A stretch of DNA of 64,000 nucleotides from Hormiphora californensis (taxonomy: Eukaryota; Ctenophora; Tentaculata; Cydippida; Pleurobrachiidae), in NCBI GenBank assembly GCA_020137815.1, contig CM035355.1, forward strand, positions 6,491,097 to 6,555,096, in the 5' to 3' direction. The notes beneath the pieces are model-generated. The model was given only the letters and a program-made list of their open reading frames with translations. It was not told the origin of the DNA and did no database searches. Position numbers and translations under genes: made by a program. This document shows positions 62,708 through 64,000 of the stretch, piece after piece. The number at the start of each line of letters is the position of its first letter. The first letter of the stretch is position 1.

Positions 62708-63458
62708 AGAGCTTGATCTCATCATGATCCACGTGATCGGTTTGCAATTGTTGGATTCTGTTCCTGAAGGCTGTGTTGGGAAAGACAATGGCTTGGTTCT
62801 GACATCACACAATGCGAGAAAATCAAAAGACTGTTCGCTGTTCAACTTTTTATACATGAAAATGATGATTGATTATTGTTATTTTATTCTGTCTGTTGGT
62901 TATTTATGTTCACAAACCACCACAAAATACGACTATTTTACTCTTCTTCAATGACGAACGGCCGAATAAAATTAAAAGGCCGCTGGCCAGAAATGAGCCG
63001 TGGAATAATAATAATAATATTTACCAGTTGGGTGTCAATAAGAGCTTTTGACTTGACGTGTGATACACAGCTGCTGTCCCTGGCCCTTCTCAAACAAATA
63101 ATAGCCAGTGGGGTAGAAACCAATCAGGGAGAACAAAGAACGGACCCCCCTGACCCCCTGTAATTGGGTAGCCACCGGTTGACATCCTACCATATAGTTT
63201 TTGTTCACCTATTGTAGCACCCGGTGGGCCACCACCCGGTTTTTCTACCCTTTGTCTTCTTTTATTCTTAAAATTCACGAGAGGGAGTGAGAGTAGGTAA
63301 AGCGAGAGGGAGTGAGAAACACATTTAAAATGGTATCATCATCTGTTTCCATTTCTCTCAATTCCCTGTAGAATCTCACACCTGCTTCACAGCTGTGGAG
63401 AGAAGATAAAAGTCCCACCCCGCCCCTCCCATAGTACGACCGATATTCTTTCGATATT
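62708..63458. other. Intergenic region between the pseudokinase and the thioesterase-like gene
   Basis: AT-rich. GGGTAG at 63166 and CTACCC at 63245, with CCGGT repeats between them, suggest a small TIR element, but no target duplication was found. No gene seen. Confidence 0.35.
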
Positions 63459-64000
63459 ATGTTGCTATTTGTTCTTTGTGCACTGTTCAGCCCTGTTGCG
63501 GCCAAGGGTAGTGTCGGGATAGTCCACATGCACGGAGTGTTGGAAGGGTACTATGAGCATAATAATTTCAAGAATCATATTGAGAGGAATCTGGGAATTG
63601 AAGTTCATCTTTTAGATGTGAGTGGTCAGTGGGTGATGACCTGCAATCGATGGAAGATCGATACGAGGGCTGAATCGTGTACTTTTAAGCACATTTCCGC
63701 GCGCGCAATGTACAAATTGTATAGCAGCGCGGTGTTTACTGCATGTCTTGCATCGCGCCTTACAAACATAACATCTTGACGAGACTGCCTGGCATTCTGG
63801 CACGAATCTTTCAAAACGGCGATTGCCGGACGCCTTTGCAATATAACATCCAGGACTAGTATTTCTCTAGTTTACATAGTTTCCTCAGGCATACAACTAT
63901 GCAGCGAGTGTGACCCCCATTAAGACTCAAGTGAAGAATGTCGGGGAGATGGTTAGAGAGATAGCTAGTCAGTACGACCATATCATTGCTGTTGGATACT
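63459..64000 (+). CDS. Palmitoyl-protein thioesterase-like protein (cut by window end)
   Basis: Exon 1 63459-63617 starts with a signal peptide (LLFVLCALFSPVAA) and runs into SVGIVHMHGVLEGYYEHNNFKNHIERNLGIEVHLLD, which matches the first beta strand, HG oxyanion loop and following helix of PPT1/PPT2 lysosomal thioesterases. Exon 2 begins at 63889 (AYNYAASVTPIKTQVKNVGEMVREIASQYDHIIAVGY) and reaches the strand that leads to the nucleophile elbow (GYSQGG in the family); the serine lies beyond the window. PPT2-like is favoured over PPT1 by position pattern only. Confidence 0.7.

Overview
The window looks like nuclear DNA of a metazoan, probably an early-branching or other invertebrate lineage. The evidence is animal-type genes with many GT-AG introns (WASHC2/FAM21, ATAD5, iRhom, UBFD1, an astacin with EGF/LDLa/MAM modules, a PIM-like kinase fold), long GA/CT microsatellites, and reverse-transcriptase and MITE families of the kind seen in cnidarian and sponge genomes. 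I cannot name the species. All exon structures below were read by eye from splice signals, reading-frame continuity and remembered family similarity; no search was run.

Layout. 1-4,028: the tail of a Ty3/gypsy-type polyprotein, then non-coding DNA carrying a 469-bp MITE and a 1.63-kb insertion made of one inverted and four direct tRNA-like (SINE-like) units. 4,029-13,124: three tandem, intronless copies of an ARM-like/BTB gene, each with a different lesion; the third is split by a 1.68-kb TA-flanked transposon. 13,598-15,640: a foldback element with a pogo-like MITE nested in it. 15,725-23,388 (+): WASHC2/FAM21, 15 exons, very rich in LFa-type acidic motifs, with four apparent frameshifts in its large exon. 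23,814-32,231 (-): ATAD5/Elg1, 12 exons, carrying two opposite-strand genes nested in consecutive introns and an apparent 19-nt intron.

33,897-37,016 (+): an intronless secreted or surface astacin metalloprotease. 37,420-39,069 (-): a BTB/BACK gene broken by three frameshifts. 39,367-42,195: a MITE into which a reverse transcriptase retroelement has inserted, followed at 42,238 by a LINE ORF1-like gene. 43,770-47,614 (+): an iRhom-type protein in 12 exons that keeps the rhomboid serine (GASG). 48,461-50,631 (+): UBFD1, 6 exons. 51,195-54,896 (-): a small unrecognised 3-exon gene. 57,741-62,707 (+): a PIM-like pseudokinase. 63,459-end (+): the start of a palmitoyl-protein thioesterase-like gene, cut by the window edge.

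Functional links are loose. WASHC2 (endosomal WASH complex) and ATAD5 (PCNA unloading) are convergent neighbours. The iRhom, astacin and thioesterase act in the secretory or lysosomal pathway. The clearest novel points are an iRhom architecture with an apparently intact serine/histidine dyad, a composite tRNA-like array inserted as a unit whose terminus recurs as a 25-nt insertion 29 kb away, a 19-nt intron, and transposon insertions with readable target-site duplications.
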